Assembly (NCBI RefSeq): GCF_032598905.1
Contig: NZ_CP122458.1
Location: 5,667,001-5,731,000 of the forward strand
Direction of reading: 5' to 3'
Length of the DNA: 64,000 bases
Source: Streptomyces sp. 11x1
Lineage (GTDB): Bacteria > Actinomycetota > Actinomycetes > Streptomycetales > Streptomycetaceae
Shown here in pieces: positions 8,475-16,405 of this stretch. Made by a program: the position numbers and the translations under genes. The stretch's first letter is position 1. Each line of letters starts with the position of its first letter. The notes beneath the pieces are model-generated. The model was not told where the DNA came from. It was given only the letters and a program-made list of their open reading frames with translations, and did not search any database.

Positions 8475-8912
8475 GTGGTGAGCACCGACTGGAAGAGTGA
8501 TCTCAGGCAGCGTGGCTATCGGCTGACGCCGCAGCGGCAGCTCGTGCTCGAAGCCGTGGACACCCTGGAGCACGCGACCCCCGACGACATCCTCGTGGAA
8601 GTGCGGAAGACCGCGTCGGGGGTCAACATCTCCACGGTCTACCGGACCCTTGAGCTCCTGGAGGAGCTCGGGCTGGTCAGCCACGCGCACCTGGGGCACG
8701 GGGCGCCGACGTACCACCTGGCCGACCGGCACCACCACATCCATCTGGTCTGCCGGGACTGCGAGAACGTCATCGAGGCGGACGTGGACGTGGCGGCCGC
8801 GTTCACGGCCCAGCTCCGCGAGTCCTTCGGGTTCGACACCGACCTGAAGCACTTCGCGATCTTCGGCCGGTGCGAGAACTGCACACTCAAGGCCTCAAAT
8901 ACCAAGTCGTAG
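8475..8912 (+). CDS. nur: Nur, nickel-responsive Fur-family repressor
   Basis: A 145-residue Fur-family regulator nearly identical, as I recall it, to S. coelicolor Nur (SCO4180, crystal structure known). Winged helix: YRLTPQRQLVLEAV to INISTVYRTL-type recognition helix; dimer and metal region: ADRHHHIHLVCRDC and a C-terminal CENC. Nur represses nickel uptake and the Fe-SOD switch (sodF off, sodN on) when Ni is present. TAGACT at 8463-8468 places transcription start on GTG 8475, so the mRNA is probably leaderless. The stop codon TAG is also the first three bases of the next gene's -10 box. Confidence 0.95.
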   Translation: MVSTDWKSDLRQRGYRLTPQRQLVLEAVDTLEHATPDDILVEVRKTASGVNISTVYRTLELLEELGLVSHAHLGHGAPTYHLADRHHHIHLVCRDCENVIEADVDVAAAFTAQLRESFGFDTDLKHFAIFGRCENCTLKASNTKS

Positions 8913-8915
8913 GCT
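8910..8915 (+). promoter_or_regulatory. -10 box of ygfZ overlapping the nur stop codon
   Basis: TAGGCT starts with the stop codon of nur (8910-8912) and ends 8 nt before ATG 8923. The same arrangement recurs at 21860-21865. Confidence 0.6.
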
Positions 8916-8922
8916 TAGGCAT

Positions 8923-9888
8923 ATGAAAAGCCCTCTGCTGTCCCTGCCCGGCGCCGTCCCCGCCGAGGGCGTGGACGAAGGCGTCGCCGCCCACTACGGC
9001 GACCTGTTCCGTGAACAGCGCGCCCTCGCCGACGGCACCGGATTCGTCGACCTCTCCCACCGGGGCGTGATCACCGTCTCCGGTGAGGACCGGCTCAGCT
9101 GGCTGCACCTGCTGCTCACCCAGCACGTCAGCGAGCTGCCCACCGGCGAGGCCACCGAGGCGCTGATCCTCTCCGCCAACGGTCACATCGAGCACGCGCT
9201 GTACCTGGTCGACGACGGCACGACCGTCTGGGCGCACATCGAGCCCGGCACCCAGGAGGCGCTGCTCGCCTACCTGGAGTCGATGAAGTTCTTCTACCGG
9301 GTCGAAGTGGCCGACCGTACGGGCGACTTCGCGGTCGTCCACCTCCCGGCCGGTTCGATCGCCGAGGTCCCGGAGGGCACGGTCGTCCGCGAGACGCCGT
9401 ACGGCCGTGATCTGTTCCTCCCGCGCGCGGACCTGGAGGCGTACGCGGAGAAGGCCGGGCCCGCCGCCGGTCTGCTCGCGTACGAGGCGCTGCGGGTCGA
9501 GCACCACCGGCCCCGCCTCGGCTTCGAGACCGACCACCGCACGATCCCGCACGAGCTGGGCTGGATCGGCACGGCCGTGCACCTGCAGAAGGGCTGCTAC
9601 CGGGGCCAGGAGACCGTCGCCCGGGTCCAGAACCTCGGCAAGCCCCCGCGCCGCCTCGTCTTCCTCCATCTGGACGGCAGCGAGGTGCACCTCCCGCCGC
9701 GCGGCGCGGAGATCCGGCTCGCGGACGACGGCCCCGACGGCCGCAAGCTCGGCTTCATCACCACGTCCGTACGCCACCACGAACTGGGGCCGGTGGCGCT
9801 GGCCCTGGTCAAGCGCAGCCTCCCGGTCGACGCGAGGTTGATGGCCGACACCACGGCGGCGGCACAGGAGGTCGTGGTCGAGCCGTAG
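8923..9888 (+). CDS. ygfZ: YgfZ/GcvT-like folate-binding protein (Fe-S cluster repair)
   Basis: A 321-residue protein with the diagnostic KGCYRGQE motif of the YgfZ (IBA57-like) family, derived from the glycine-cleavage T protein. YgfZ uses tetrahydrofolate to help assemble or repair Fe-S clusters in enzymes such as MiaB. The Cys of the motif is intact. Transcription probably starts at the ATG (leaderless) from a -10 inside the nur stop. It is convergent with dtd, with 58 bp between stops. Confidence 0.9.
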   Translation: MKSPLLSLPGAVPAEGVDEGVAAHYGDLFREQRALADGTGFVDLSHRGVITVSGEDRLSWLHLLLTQHVSELPTGEATEALILSANGHIEHALYLVDDGTTVWAHIEPGTQEALLAYLESMKFFYRVEVADRTGDFAVVHLPAGSIAEVPEGTVVRETPYGRDLFLPRADLEAYAEKAGPAAGLLAYEALRVEHHRPRLGFETDHRTIPHELGWIGTAVHLQKGCYRGQETVARVQNLGKPPRRLVFLHLDGSEVHLPPRGAEIRLADDGPDGRKLGFITTSVRHHELGPVALALVKRSLPVDARLMADTTAAAQEVVVEP

Positions 9889-9899
9889 GCGCCCCCCGG

Positions 9900-9962
9900 A
9901 CGCCTCACATCTCCACCGGCGCGCGTCAGATTTCCACCAGCGCGCGTCACATTTCCAACAGC
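9900..9962. repeat. Three 21-bp tandem repeats at the dtd 3' end
   Basis: Units start at about 9900, 9921 and 9942 (pattern CGCGTCAGATTTCCACCAGCG with substitutions, each 21 nt). Read on the minus strand each unit encodes an EM/EI-stop sequence like the natural end of dtd, so the end of the gene has been tandemly copied behind its own stop codon. Confidence 0.7.
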
Positions 9963-10372
9963 ACCGTGAACGGACCGTCGTTCGTCAGGGACACCCGCAT
10001 GGATGCGCCGAACCGTCCCGTGGCCACCGTCGCCCCCAGCGCCCGCAGCTGTGCGACGACCTCGTCCACCAGCGGTTCGGCGACGTCACCGGGCGCCGCC
10101 GCGTTCCACGTCGGCCGCCGGCCCTTGCGCGCGTCCCCGTACAGCGTGAACTGGCTGATCACCAGGAGGGGTGCGTCCACGTCGCTGCACGACTTCTCGT
10201 CGTGCAGCATCCGCACGGACCACAGTTTGCGCGCCAGCTGCGCCGCCTTCTCCTTGGTGTCGTCGTGTGTCACCCCGACCAGGACGCACAGCCCCTCGCC
10301 CTCGATCGCACCGACCGTCTCACCGTCCACGACGACGCTCGCGCCGTCGACCCTCTGCACCACCGCACGCAT
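9947..10372 (-). CDS. dtd: D-aminoacyl-tRNA deacylase
   Basis: A 141-residue Dtd with SQFTLYG and the C-terminal NDGPFT, the two motifs that build the cross-subunit active site (with the Gly-cisPro-like element). It hydrolyses D-aminoacyl-tRNA and glycyl-tRNA-Ala mischarging products. The start MRAVVQRV at 10372 matches the family; the in-frame codons further upstream (to 10399) look like extension. It is monocistronic and convergent with ygfZ. Confidence 0.93.
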   Translation of the reverse strand: MRAVVQRVDGASVVVDGETVGAIEGEGLCVLVGVTHDDTKEKAAQLARKLWSVRMLHDEKSCSDVDAPLLVISQFTLYGDARKGRRPTWNAAAPGDVAEPLVDEVVAQLRALGATVATGRFGASMRVSLTNDGPFTVLLEM

Positions 10373-10588
10373 GCCGACCATGATGCCGCCGCCGTCCATC
10401 AGCCGTACGCGAGGGGGTCCCCCTTACGGGGGGTTTGTGATCACGGGGGTTTGAAGAGCGCTTTGCCCGGTCTTTCTCATTGATCCATTACCGGCCATCT
10501 GGGGTGGATCGCGGGGACTCGGTCACAAAGCGGCCACGGAGAGTGGCACGATGCTCACACACACCGGTCGAGGGGACGGTTGAGGCGC

Positions 10589-11230
10589 ATGAGCACATCG
10601 AGTACCGGGCAGCCCCCGGGCACTGCGACGTTTACCCGTACGACGCCGGGGCCCGGCCCCGGAGTCCGTCGGCCACCGGTTCAGCGTACGGACAGCGGAC
10701 CACTGCCGCCGCCGGACCCGGCCGAGCCCGAACTGTCCCGGCTGCGGCTGCCCGAACTGCGCACCCTGCGCCGGGACGCCCAGCGGGACGAGGCCGACCT
10801 CAGCTATCTGCGGCGGCTGCTCCAGGGTCGTATCGACATCCTGCGCGCCGAACTGGCCCGCAGGGGCGGTGCGGCCGACGCCGGGGCCCCGGGCTCGGCG
10901 GAGCCCTCGGCACTCGTCGACCGGCTTTCGGCGATCCTCACGGATGCGCCCGCCCGGCAGCGTTCCTCGGCCCGCCATGTCACCGTGGGCACGCCGCGCG
11001 GTGAGGAGTACCGGCGGCTGGCCGCCGAGATGCTGGACGAGGTGGAGCTCTCCGACCTCCAGGCCCGCACCGACGAGGAACTCACGGCGGGCCTCGCCCG
11101 CCTGGTCCACCACGAGCAGCAGATCTCCGGCCGGCGCCAGCAGCTGCAGCGCACGGCCGACGACTGCAGCGCGGAGATCGCCCGCCGCTACCGGGAGGGC
11201 GAGGCCCAGGTGGACGATCTGCTGACGTAG
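10589..11230 (+). CDS. rsiG: RsiG, c-di-GMP-dependent anti-sigma factor for WhiG
   Basis: A 213-residue protein. Residues about 45-85 and 160-205 form two long helices, and each carries the E-x3-S-x2-R-x3-Q-x3-D signature: E68, S72, R75, Q79, D83 and E176, S180, R183, Q187, D191. In S. venezuelae RsiG these twin motifs in an antiparallel coiled coil bind two intercalated c-di-GMP and hold the sporulation sigma factor WhiG inactive. The N-terminal 45 residues are Pro/Thr-rich. ATG 10589 follows GAGG closely; an in-frame TTG at 10580 is an alternative. Confidence 0.93.
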   Translation: MSTSSTGQPPGTATFTRTTPGPGPGVRRPPVQRTDSGPLPPPDPAEPELSRLRLPELRTLRRDAQRDEADLSYLRRLLQGRIDILRAELARRGGAADAGAPGSAEPSALVDRLSAILTDAPARQRSSARHVTVGTPRGEEYRRLAAEMLDEVELSDLQARTDEELTAGLARLVHHEQQISGRRQQLQRTADDCSAEIARRYREGEAQVDDLLT

Positions 11231-11267
11231 AGGGGACGTGCGGGTGCGATGTCGGGTGCGGGTGCGG

Positions 11268-11360
11268 GTGCGTGGGGGCTGGTCGCACAGTTCCCCGCGC
11301 CCCTGAAAAGCAGGGGCTGCGCCCCGTGCTTTTCGTAGGGGCGGCGGGGGCGAAAAACCC
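11268..11360. repeat. Streptomyces intergenic element copy 2 (partial)
   Basis: This contains CACAGTTCCCCGCGCCCC followed by a short hairpin (GAAAAGCAGGGGC and GTGCTTTTCG) and GTAGGGGCGGCGGGGGCGA, matching the left and outer arms of the element at 3141. It lies between rsiG and the acetyltransferase gene, both on the plus strand. Confidence 0.75.
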
Positions 11361-11396
11361 CGAGACAACGCGCCGGCACCCCCCTAGCGTGACCCC

Positions 11397-12662
11397 ATGA
11401 GCCCCTCCCACGACACAGCCGTACGCCCCGTCACCGAGGACGAGATCCCGGCCTGGCTGAACGCTCTGAACACAGGTTTCCTCCGAGCCCCGGAAACCCT
11501 GACCCCCCAGGAGCTCAAGGACCGCTCGTTCCACATAGACCCGTCCCGAACGCTGGCCGCGTTCGACCCCACCGCCCCCGCCGCCCAGCCCGTGGCGACC
11601 TTCCGCTCCTTCCCCCAGGAGCTCACCGCCGTCGGCGGCCGCACCGTCCCCGCCGACGCCATCACGAACGTCACCGTCAGCCCCACCCACCGCCGCCGAG
11701 GCCTGCTCACCTGGATGATGGCCCACGACCTCGCCGCCGCGAGGGACCGCGGTGACGTCGTCGCCACCCTGATCGCCGCCGAGTACCCCATCTACGGCCG
11801 CTACGGCTTCGGCCCAGCCACCTGGACCACCGAGTGGACCGTCGACGTCCCCCGCACCGGCCTGGACCCCCGCTGGTCCGGCCCGGCGGACGGCGGCCGG
11901 GTCGACCTCGTCGACGGCGCCGCCGTACGCGCCCTCGGCCCCGCCCTCCACGACCGCCTGCGCGCCGCGCAACCCGGCGCGGTGAGCCGCGACGAGCGCT
12001 GGTGGCGGATCAATACCGGCGACCTGCGTTTGTCCGGCTCCTGGAGAGAGCCGTTCTACGCGGTGTACCGCTCGGCGGCCGGCGAGGTCGAGGGCATGGT
12101 CTCGTACGAGGCGGACGACACCTGGCGGATGAAGCAGCCGCAGAACACGGCCGACGTCAACTGGCTGATCGCGACGAGCCCGGCCGCCGAGCGCGCCCTG
12201 TGGCACTACCTCTGCTCGATCGACTGGATCACCAAGGTCAAGTGCGGTTGGCGGGCCCCCGACGACCTTCTGCCGCACTTCTTCCCCGACCCGCGCGCCG
12301 TGAGCGTCACCACCCACGCGGACTGGCTGTGGGTACGGATCCTGGACGTCGTACGGGCGCTGGAGGCGCGGACGTACGCCGGGACCGGGACGCTGGTGCT
12401 GGAGGTCGTGGACCGGGGAGGCTTCGCGGACGGGCGGTACCGGCTGGACGCGGGCCCGGACGGGGCGAGTTGTGTGCCGACGAGCGAGGACGGCGACCTC
12501 GTCCTGGAGGTCGCGGACCTGGCGACGCTGTGGCTGGGCGACGAGTCGGCCGTACGGCTCACCGCGCTGGGCCGGGCCCGGGAACAGCGGAAGGGCGCCG
12601 CCGCCATGGCCGACGCCCTGCTGCGGACGTCCAGGCGCCCGTGGTGCCCGGACATCTTCTGA
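11397..12662 (+). CDS. Eis-like GNAT N-acetyltransferase
   Basis: A 421-residue protein with the Eis architecture: an N-terminal GNAT domain ([20 protein letters not shown], acetyl-CoA loop RRRG), a second GNAT-like domain and a C-terminal SCP2-like domain ending in VVPGHLL-like IF (…CPDIF), the terminal carboxylate being part of the active site in mycobacterial Eis. Members acetylate amines on aminoglycosides or proteins; the substrate here is unknown. TAGCGT at 11385-11390 ends 7 nt before ATG 11397, so the transcript is probably leaderless. Confidence 0.88.
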   Translation: MSPSHDTAVRPVTEDEIPAWLNALNTGFLRAPETLTPQELKDRSFHIDPSRTLAAFDPTAPAAQPVATFRSFPQELTAVGGRTVPADAITNVTVSPTHRRRGLLTWMMAHDLAAARDRGDVVATLIAAEYPIYGRYGFGPATWTTEWTVDVPRTGLDPRWSGPADGGRVDLVDGAAVRALGPALHDRLRAAQPGAVSRDERWWRINTGDLRLSGSWREPFYAVYRSAAGEVEGMVSYEADDTWRMKQPQNTADVNWLIATSPAAERALWHYLCSIDWITKVKCGWRAPDDLLPHFFPDPRAVSVTTHADWLWVRILDVVRALEARTYAGTGTLVLEVVDRGGFADGRYRLDAGPDGASCVPTSEDGDLVLEVADLATLWLGDESAVRLTALGRAREQRKGAAAMADALLRTSRRPWCPDIF

Positions 12663-12720
12663 GGCCACCGGGGCTCCGGGGCCTCTGGAGACCTTTCCTG
12701 GTGTGTGCGGTTATCCGTAG

Positions 12721-12825
12721 CCGTTCAGTTCACTTCAGTTCACTTCATTCGATGCTGAGCTGTTCAGTTGTGGTTGTGGCTGCGCATTCAGTTGTGGCTG
12801 AGCCATTCAGTTGTGACGGTGCGGA
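12721..12825. repeat. Short direct repeats upstream of devE
   Basis: This segment holds CAGTTCACTT twice and TTCAGTTGTG three times (12763, 12787, 12806), in the 395-bp gap between the acetyltransferase gene and devE. No gene is seen. It could hold extra regulator sites or be decayed sequence. Confidence 0.6.
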
Positions 12826-12954
12826 CCGGTCGAACTCCCGGCTCCCCTCCGGAAGGGAGGTCGATCGGTCGGTCTGAGTGATCGCTTGGTCTGGGTGATG
12901 GTCGGCGGCAGTTGCCAGAGTCACCAACCATTCGAAAGTTTGACCATGTTGCGA

Positions 12955-13057
12955 AAGTTGGCGACCAACTTCACCTTACTTATCTCCGCTTGGAGTCGTC
13001 TCATAACCACCTTCCCGCGAACTGCCCAAAGATGGCGAGAAGTTGTAGTGTTTGTGC
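12955..13057 (+). promoter_or_regulatory. devE promoter with AAGTTGG-N3-CCAACTT operator
   Basis: A perfect 7-bp dyad at 12955-12971 (AAGTTGGCGACCAACTT) lies 75 nt from a -10 hexamer TAGTGT at 13046-13051, which ends 7 nt before GTG 13058. The block CATAACCACCTTC at 13002 through GATGG at 13035 is repeated almost base for base in the devA promoter at the same distance. Inference: autoregulation and cross-regulation by DevA/DevE. Confidence 0.75.
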
Positions 13058-13969
13058 GTGGAGCGGGAACGCACGGCCGTCGATGGGCGGAAGTCGTCAC
13101 AGCGGCCCCAGAGGTCACACCACGAGGTGGCCGACGTGTTGCGCGGCCGGATCAGGTCCGGCGAGCTGCGACCGGGACAGCGCATGCCCACGCAGGCGAA
13201 GCTGGCCGACGAGTTCGGCGTCGAGCGCGGCGCCGTGCGCCAGGCCCTGCGCATCCTGCAGTCGGAGCACCTGCTCACCAATGTTTCCAAGGGCAGTCCG
13301 GCGACTGTCGCCCCGCGCCTGGGCACGGCGGCCGTCGGCGGTCCGGGAGCGGCCCCGCGGCCGACGATGGTGGAGCTTGCCCCTCGCATATCCGCCGCCT
13401 TCGCGGCCCCGCACGTGAAGATCGACGCCCTCTGCCTGACCTCCGTGTCCCTCACGCTCGCCGTGAGTGAGGCGTTGCGCGAGATTCACGCGGGGCGCAT
13501 AAAACCGGCCAGGGTCGATGTCCGGGTGATGCTGCCCAGCCGGGACATCCCGCTCGCCTTCCCGGCCCCGGTCGACGCGACGGTCGACGGTCGGCTGCAG
13601 CGCCGCTGGCTGGCCCAGCGCAACGCCCAGGGCCAGGTCCTCAAGCACAACCTGCTGGCCCTGCGGTCCACGCACGGCGTGGACGTCCATGTGTCCTTCC
13701 GCGCCCTGCCCTTCACGCCGCCCGTGAAGCTGTACCTCCTCAACGGTCGGGAGGCGCTGTTCGCGTATTACACGGTGCAGCGGAAGGAGGCGGAAGTGGA
13801 CAGTGAGCAGCTGGAGATGTACGACGCCGAGGGCACTCAGTCCACGCTGTTCGCGTTCGAGCGGAGCGCGGTCGCCGAGCCCCGGGACACGACCTTCGTG
13901 GAGCAGTCCCGCCTCTGGTTCGACGCGCTCTGGGACACCATCAGCTCGGACCTGCTGCTCACGAGCTGA
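13058..13969 (+). CDS. devE: DevE, GntR-family developmental regulator (DevA paralogue)
   Basis: A 303-residue GntR regulator of the DevA subfamily. The winged HTH spans about residues 15-85 (HEVADVLRGRIRSGELRPGQ … VERGAVRQALRIL). The C-terminal domain (about 110-300) has ALPFTPPVKLYLLNG and SRLWFDALWDTI, shared with devA downstream; it resembles no standard FadR or UTRA domain that I recognise. In S. coelicolor devE (SCO4188) and devA are paralogues with separate roles in aerial growth and sporulation. GTG 13058 is chosen because the -10 predicts transcription starting there. Confidence 0.85.
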   Translation: MERERTAVDGRKSSQRPQRSHHEVADVLRGRIRSGELRPGQRMPTQAKLADEFGVERGAVRQALRILQSEHLLTNVSKGSPATVAPRLGTAAVGGPGAAPRPTMVELAPRISAAFAAPHVKIDALCLTSVSLTLAVSEALREIHAGRIKPARVDVRVMLPSRDIPLAFPAPVDATVDGRLQRRWLAQRNAQGQVLKHNLLALRSTHGVDVHVSFRALPFTPPVKLYLLNGREALFAYYTVQRKEAEVDSEQLEMYDAEGTQSTLFAFERSAVAEPRDTTFVEQSRLWFDALWDTISSDLLLTS

Positions 13970-14033
13970 CGGTCCCCGGCCACCGGCTGACGGCCGCCGG
14001 CACCGGCTTCCTCCTGTTCGAGAGCGCGTCGCC

Positions 14034-14225
14034 TCACATCGCCGGTCCGGCGAACATCACCGCGAGGATGACCGCTCCGATCGAGCTGCACGTGTGGTTG
14101 TTGGCCTTCAGTCCGATGGTGAGGAACAGCAGGCCGACGATTCCCAGGGTGCCGTAGCGCCACTCGACGAAGCGCTGGAAGGCGACGACGGCGAGAGCGG
14201 AGACGAGGGCGATGGCAGCGGGCAT
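14034..14225 (-). CDS. 63-residue two-helix membrane protein between devE and devA
   Basis: The minus strand encodes MPAAIALVSALAVVAFQRF, then VEWRYGTLGIVGLLFLTIGL and a last hydrophobic stretch, about two or three short membrane helices. GGAGGAGG lies 8 nt before the ATG. It is antisense in the space between devE and devA; a similar small membrane gene lies antisense after devB, so each dev unit has one. Function unknown. Confidence 0.7.
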   Translation of the reverse strand: MPAAIALVSALAVVAFQRFVEWRYGTLGIVGLLFLTIGLKANNHTCSSIGAVILAVMFAGPAM

Positions 14226-14291
14226 GGTGGTACCTCCTCCGAGGGGCCGGCACGGGCGGGGCGGTGCGAAGCGGTGTGGGGGAGAACTCTG

Positions 14292-14405
14292 CCAACTTGA
14301 CCAAGTTGGCAACCAACTTTGTTTAAATGGTTCCCACTTGGTCTATGTTCATAACCACCTTCTCGTGAACTCCCCAAAGATGGGTGAGAGTTGTAGCGTT
14401 TGGTC
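14292..14405 (+). promoter_or_regulatory. devA promoter with three alternating operator half-sites
   Basis: CCAACTT (14292), AAGTTGG (14303) and CCAACTT (14313) alternate, giving CCAACTT-N4-AAGTTGG and AAGTTGG-N3-CCAACTT dyads. The second dyad ends at 14319, exactly 75 nt before the -10 TAGCGT at 14394-14399, as in devE. GTG 14406 lies at +1 or close to it. DevA is reported to autoregulate in S. coelicolor, which fits an operator here. Confidence 0.75.
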
Positions 14406-15290
14406 GTGACCCAGGAGAACGTTGCAGTGAACGGCAGCAGAAAGCTCTCGTCCCAGGAGATCGCCGCCACCCTGCGGGACCGCATCCGCAGCGGCGACCT
14501 CAGGCCCGGCGAGCGCCTGCCCACCCAGGCCGAACTGGCGGAGGAGTTCGGCGTGGAGCGCGGCACGGTCCGTCAGGCCCTGCGCGCGTTGCAGGACGAC
14601 GGGCTGCTGAGCAACGTGAGCAAGGGGAGCCCGCCCCGGGTCGCCGAGGTCGGCCACAGCGCGGGCAACGAGCCCCAGCCGACGATGGTGGGCCTCGGCC
14701 CGCGTCTGGCCGAGGCATTCTCCGCACCGCACGTACGCGTGGACGCGGCCTGTCTCACCGCCGAGACCCTGATGCTGGCCCTCGGCGAACCGGTCCGACG
14801 TATCCACGAGGGGACGATCCGCCCGGAGTCCATCGACGTCCGGATCCTCCTGCCCTCCCGGAAGATCAACCTGGCGTTCCCGGTGCCGGTCGAGGGGCGC
14901 GGCGAGGACGACGAGGAGGATCCCGTCCACAAGCGCTGGCTCGACCAGCGCAACGCCCAGATCCGCGTCCTGCGCCACAACCTCCAGGCCCTGCGCACCT
15001 CGCACAAGCTCGACGTCCGAGTGACGTTCCGAGCCCTGCCCTTCACGCCGCCCGTCAAGCTCTACCTCCTCAACGGCCAGGAGGCCCTGATCGCCTACTA
15101 CATGCTCATGAAGCGCGAGGAGCAGATGGCGGACGGCCCCCTGGAGATGTACGACGCCTTCGGCACCCAGTCCCTCCTCTTCTCCTTCGAGAAGGAGACC
15201 GGCCCCCGGGACGCCGCCTTCGTCGAGCAGTCGCAGCAATGGTTCGACGCCCTCTGGGAAACCATCACGACGGACCTGACACTCTCCTAG
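14406..15290 (+). CDS. devA: DevA, GntR-family regulator of aerial development
   Basis: A 294-residue GntR-type protein: winged HTH in residues about 10-85 (ATLRDRIRSGDLRPGERLPT, VERGTVRQALRAL) and the DevA-type C-terminal domain with ALPFTPPVKLYLLNG and SQQWFDALWETI. It is required for proper aerial hyphae and spores in S. coelicolor (SCO4190). GTG 14406 is favoured by the -10 position; an alternative GTG at 14427 has AGGAG 9 nt upstream. Its stop TAG shares its G with the GTG of devB (TAGTG), so the two genes are translationally coupled. Confidence 0.88.
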   Translation: MTQENVAVNGSRKLSSQEIAATLRDRIRSGDLRPGERLPTQAELAEEFGVERGTVRQALRALQDDGLLSNVSKGSPPRVAEVGHSAGNEPQPTMVGLGPRLAEAFSAPHVRVDAACLTAETLMLALGEPVRRIHEGTIRPESIDVRILLPSRKINLAFPVPVEGRGEDDEEDPVHKRWLDQRNAQIRVLRHNLQALRTSHKLDVRVTFRALPFTPPVKLYLLNGQEALIAYYMLMKREEQMADGPLEMYDAFGTQSLLFSFEKETGPRDAAFVEQSQQWFDALWETITTDLTLS

Positions 15291-16057
15291 TGACTCCTGA
15301 CACGGCTGATACGGCGCAGACTGAACCGGTGACGGAAGAGACAGAGGCCACGGAGGCCCTTCGAGAACTGATCACACCCGTCCGCTTCGTGCTCTGGGAC
15401 CTGGACGGGCCGATCTGTCGACTGTTCTCCGGGCACCCCGCGCACCAAGTGGCCCGAGATCTGGTGGAGTTGATCGACAGGCGTGGGCTGGGCGGTCTGC
15501 TGACGGAGCGGGAGCGGAGCACGGCCGACCCGCAGGTGGTCCTCCTGGGGCTGGGCCGGCGCCATCCGAGCAGCGACCTGATCATCGACGTGGAGAAGTG
15601 GCTCACCCAGCAGGAGCTGACCGCCGCGCCCAAGGCGTACCCCACCACCTGGGCCGATCCGCTCATCCGGACCTGGTCCCGGCGGGCCAGGTTCGCCATC
15701 ACCACCAACAACTCGGCGCTGGCGGCGTCCCGTTACATCGCGACCCGGGGCCTCGCCGACTGCTTCCCGTACATCTACGGCCGTACGCGCGACCTCGACC
15801 GGATGAAACCGCACCCCCACACCCTGCGCCTGGCCCTCAACGCGATGGGCGCCGAGCCGTCCCGCGCTCTGATGCTCGGCGACGCCCCCACCGATTTCGA
15901 GGCCGCCCGCGACGCCGGCGTCCCCTTCCTGGGCTACGCGCGTACCGAGGCCAAGCTCAAGGCCCTCCTGGAGGTGGGCGTCCCCCTGGCCCACACGGTG
16001 AACTCGCTGAAGCCGGTCCTGGACGTCCTGCGCACCCAACTGCCGGATCAGGCCTGA
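15290..16057 (+). CDS. devB: DevB, HAD-superfamily hydrolase co-transcribed with devA
   Basis: A 255-residue HAD hydrolase. Motif I is DLDGP (nucleophile Asp and general acid Asp), motif II TTNNSA, motif III the Lys of RMKPHP and motif IV GDAPTD, so the catalytic set is complete for a phosphatase. The first 30 residues are Thr/Glu-rich and likely disordered. The gene overlaps devA by one base. The natural substrate is unknown; in S. coelicolor devB (SCO4191) forms an operon with devA and also affects development. Confidence 0.85.
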   Translation: MTPDTADTAQTEPVTEETEATEALRELITPVRFVLWDLDGPICRLFSGHPAHQVARDLVELIDRRGLGGLLTERERSTADPQVVLLGLGRRHPSSDLIIDVEKWLTQQELTAAPKAYPTTWADPLIRTWSRRARFAITTNNSALAASRYIATRGLADCFPYIYGRTRDLDRMKPHPHTLRLALNAMGAEPSRALMLGDAPTDFEAARDAGVPFLGYARTEAKLKALLEVGVPLAHTVNSLKPVLDVLRTQLPDQA

Positions 16058-16236
16058 ACCATGAGGAGCACGAAGACGAGCGCGGCCCACCAGCGCCAGG
16101 ACAACCGCTCCCGGCCTACTCGCACGGCCACGAGCACGGTGACGAGCAGTGCCAGGCCGAGAGGGCCGAAGGCTTTCCCTATCAGATGCCCCGCCGTGAA
16201 TTGGACTGCTGCGCGCACCACTTCCCATACCACCAT
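16048..16236 (-). CDS. 62-residue membrane protein antisense to the devB end
   Basis: ATG 16236 on the minus strand encodes MVVWEVVRAAVQFTAGHLIG, then two hydrophobic helices separated by a basic turn (VRVGRERLSWRWW). Its last 10 bp overlap the end of devB. A GTG three codons upstream is an alternative start. It parallels the membrane peptide gene at 14034 in position and orientation but shows little similarity to it. Function unknown. Confidence 0.65.
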   Translation of the reverse strand: MVVWEVVRAAVQFTAGHLIGKAFGPLGLALLVTVLVAVRVGRERLSWRWWAALVFVLLMVQA

Positions 16237-16270
16237 GCTTCCCACCCCGTCTCTGTCGACCCTCCATCAA

Positions 16271-16405
16271 CCAGTCCAATTGGCCTGCTAGTTGACTTGT
16301 CTGCTGTATGCCCGCCGCCCCTGATCCCTTAACTGTCAGTCCAGTTGGCTGGTTCACTTGACTGGAACTGGTTTGCCCGGCGTCCGGAAGCGGTACGGTC
16401 GAGGG
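16271..16405 (+). promoter_or_regulatory. Promoter of the third GntR gene with repeated CAGTCCARTTGG
   Basis: CAGTCCAATTGG (16272) and CAGTCCAGTTGG (16337) are direct repeats 65 bp apart, and CCAGTT at 16341 pairs with AACTGG at 16366 as a wide dyad. A -10 TACGGT at 16394-16399 ends 7 nt before GTG 16406, the same spacing as devE and devA. The motif differs from the AAGTTGG dyad of devA and devE, in keeping with a different specificity. Confidence 0.55.

Noticed and set aside
10480..11004. A plus-strand frame overlapping rsiG
   Set aside because: It is out of frame with the c-di-GMP motifs and has no homologous character.
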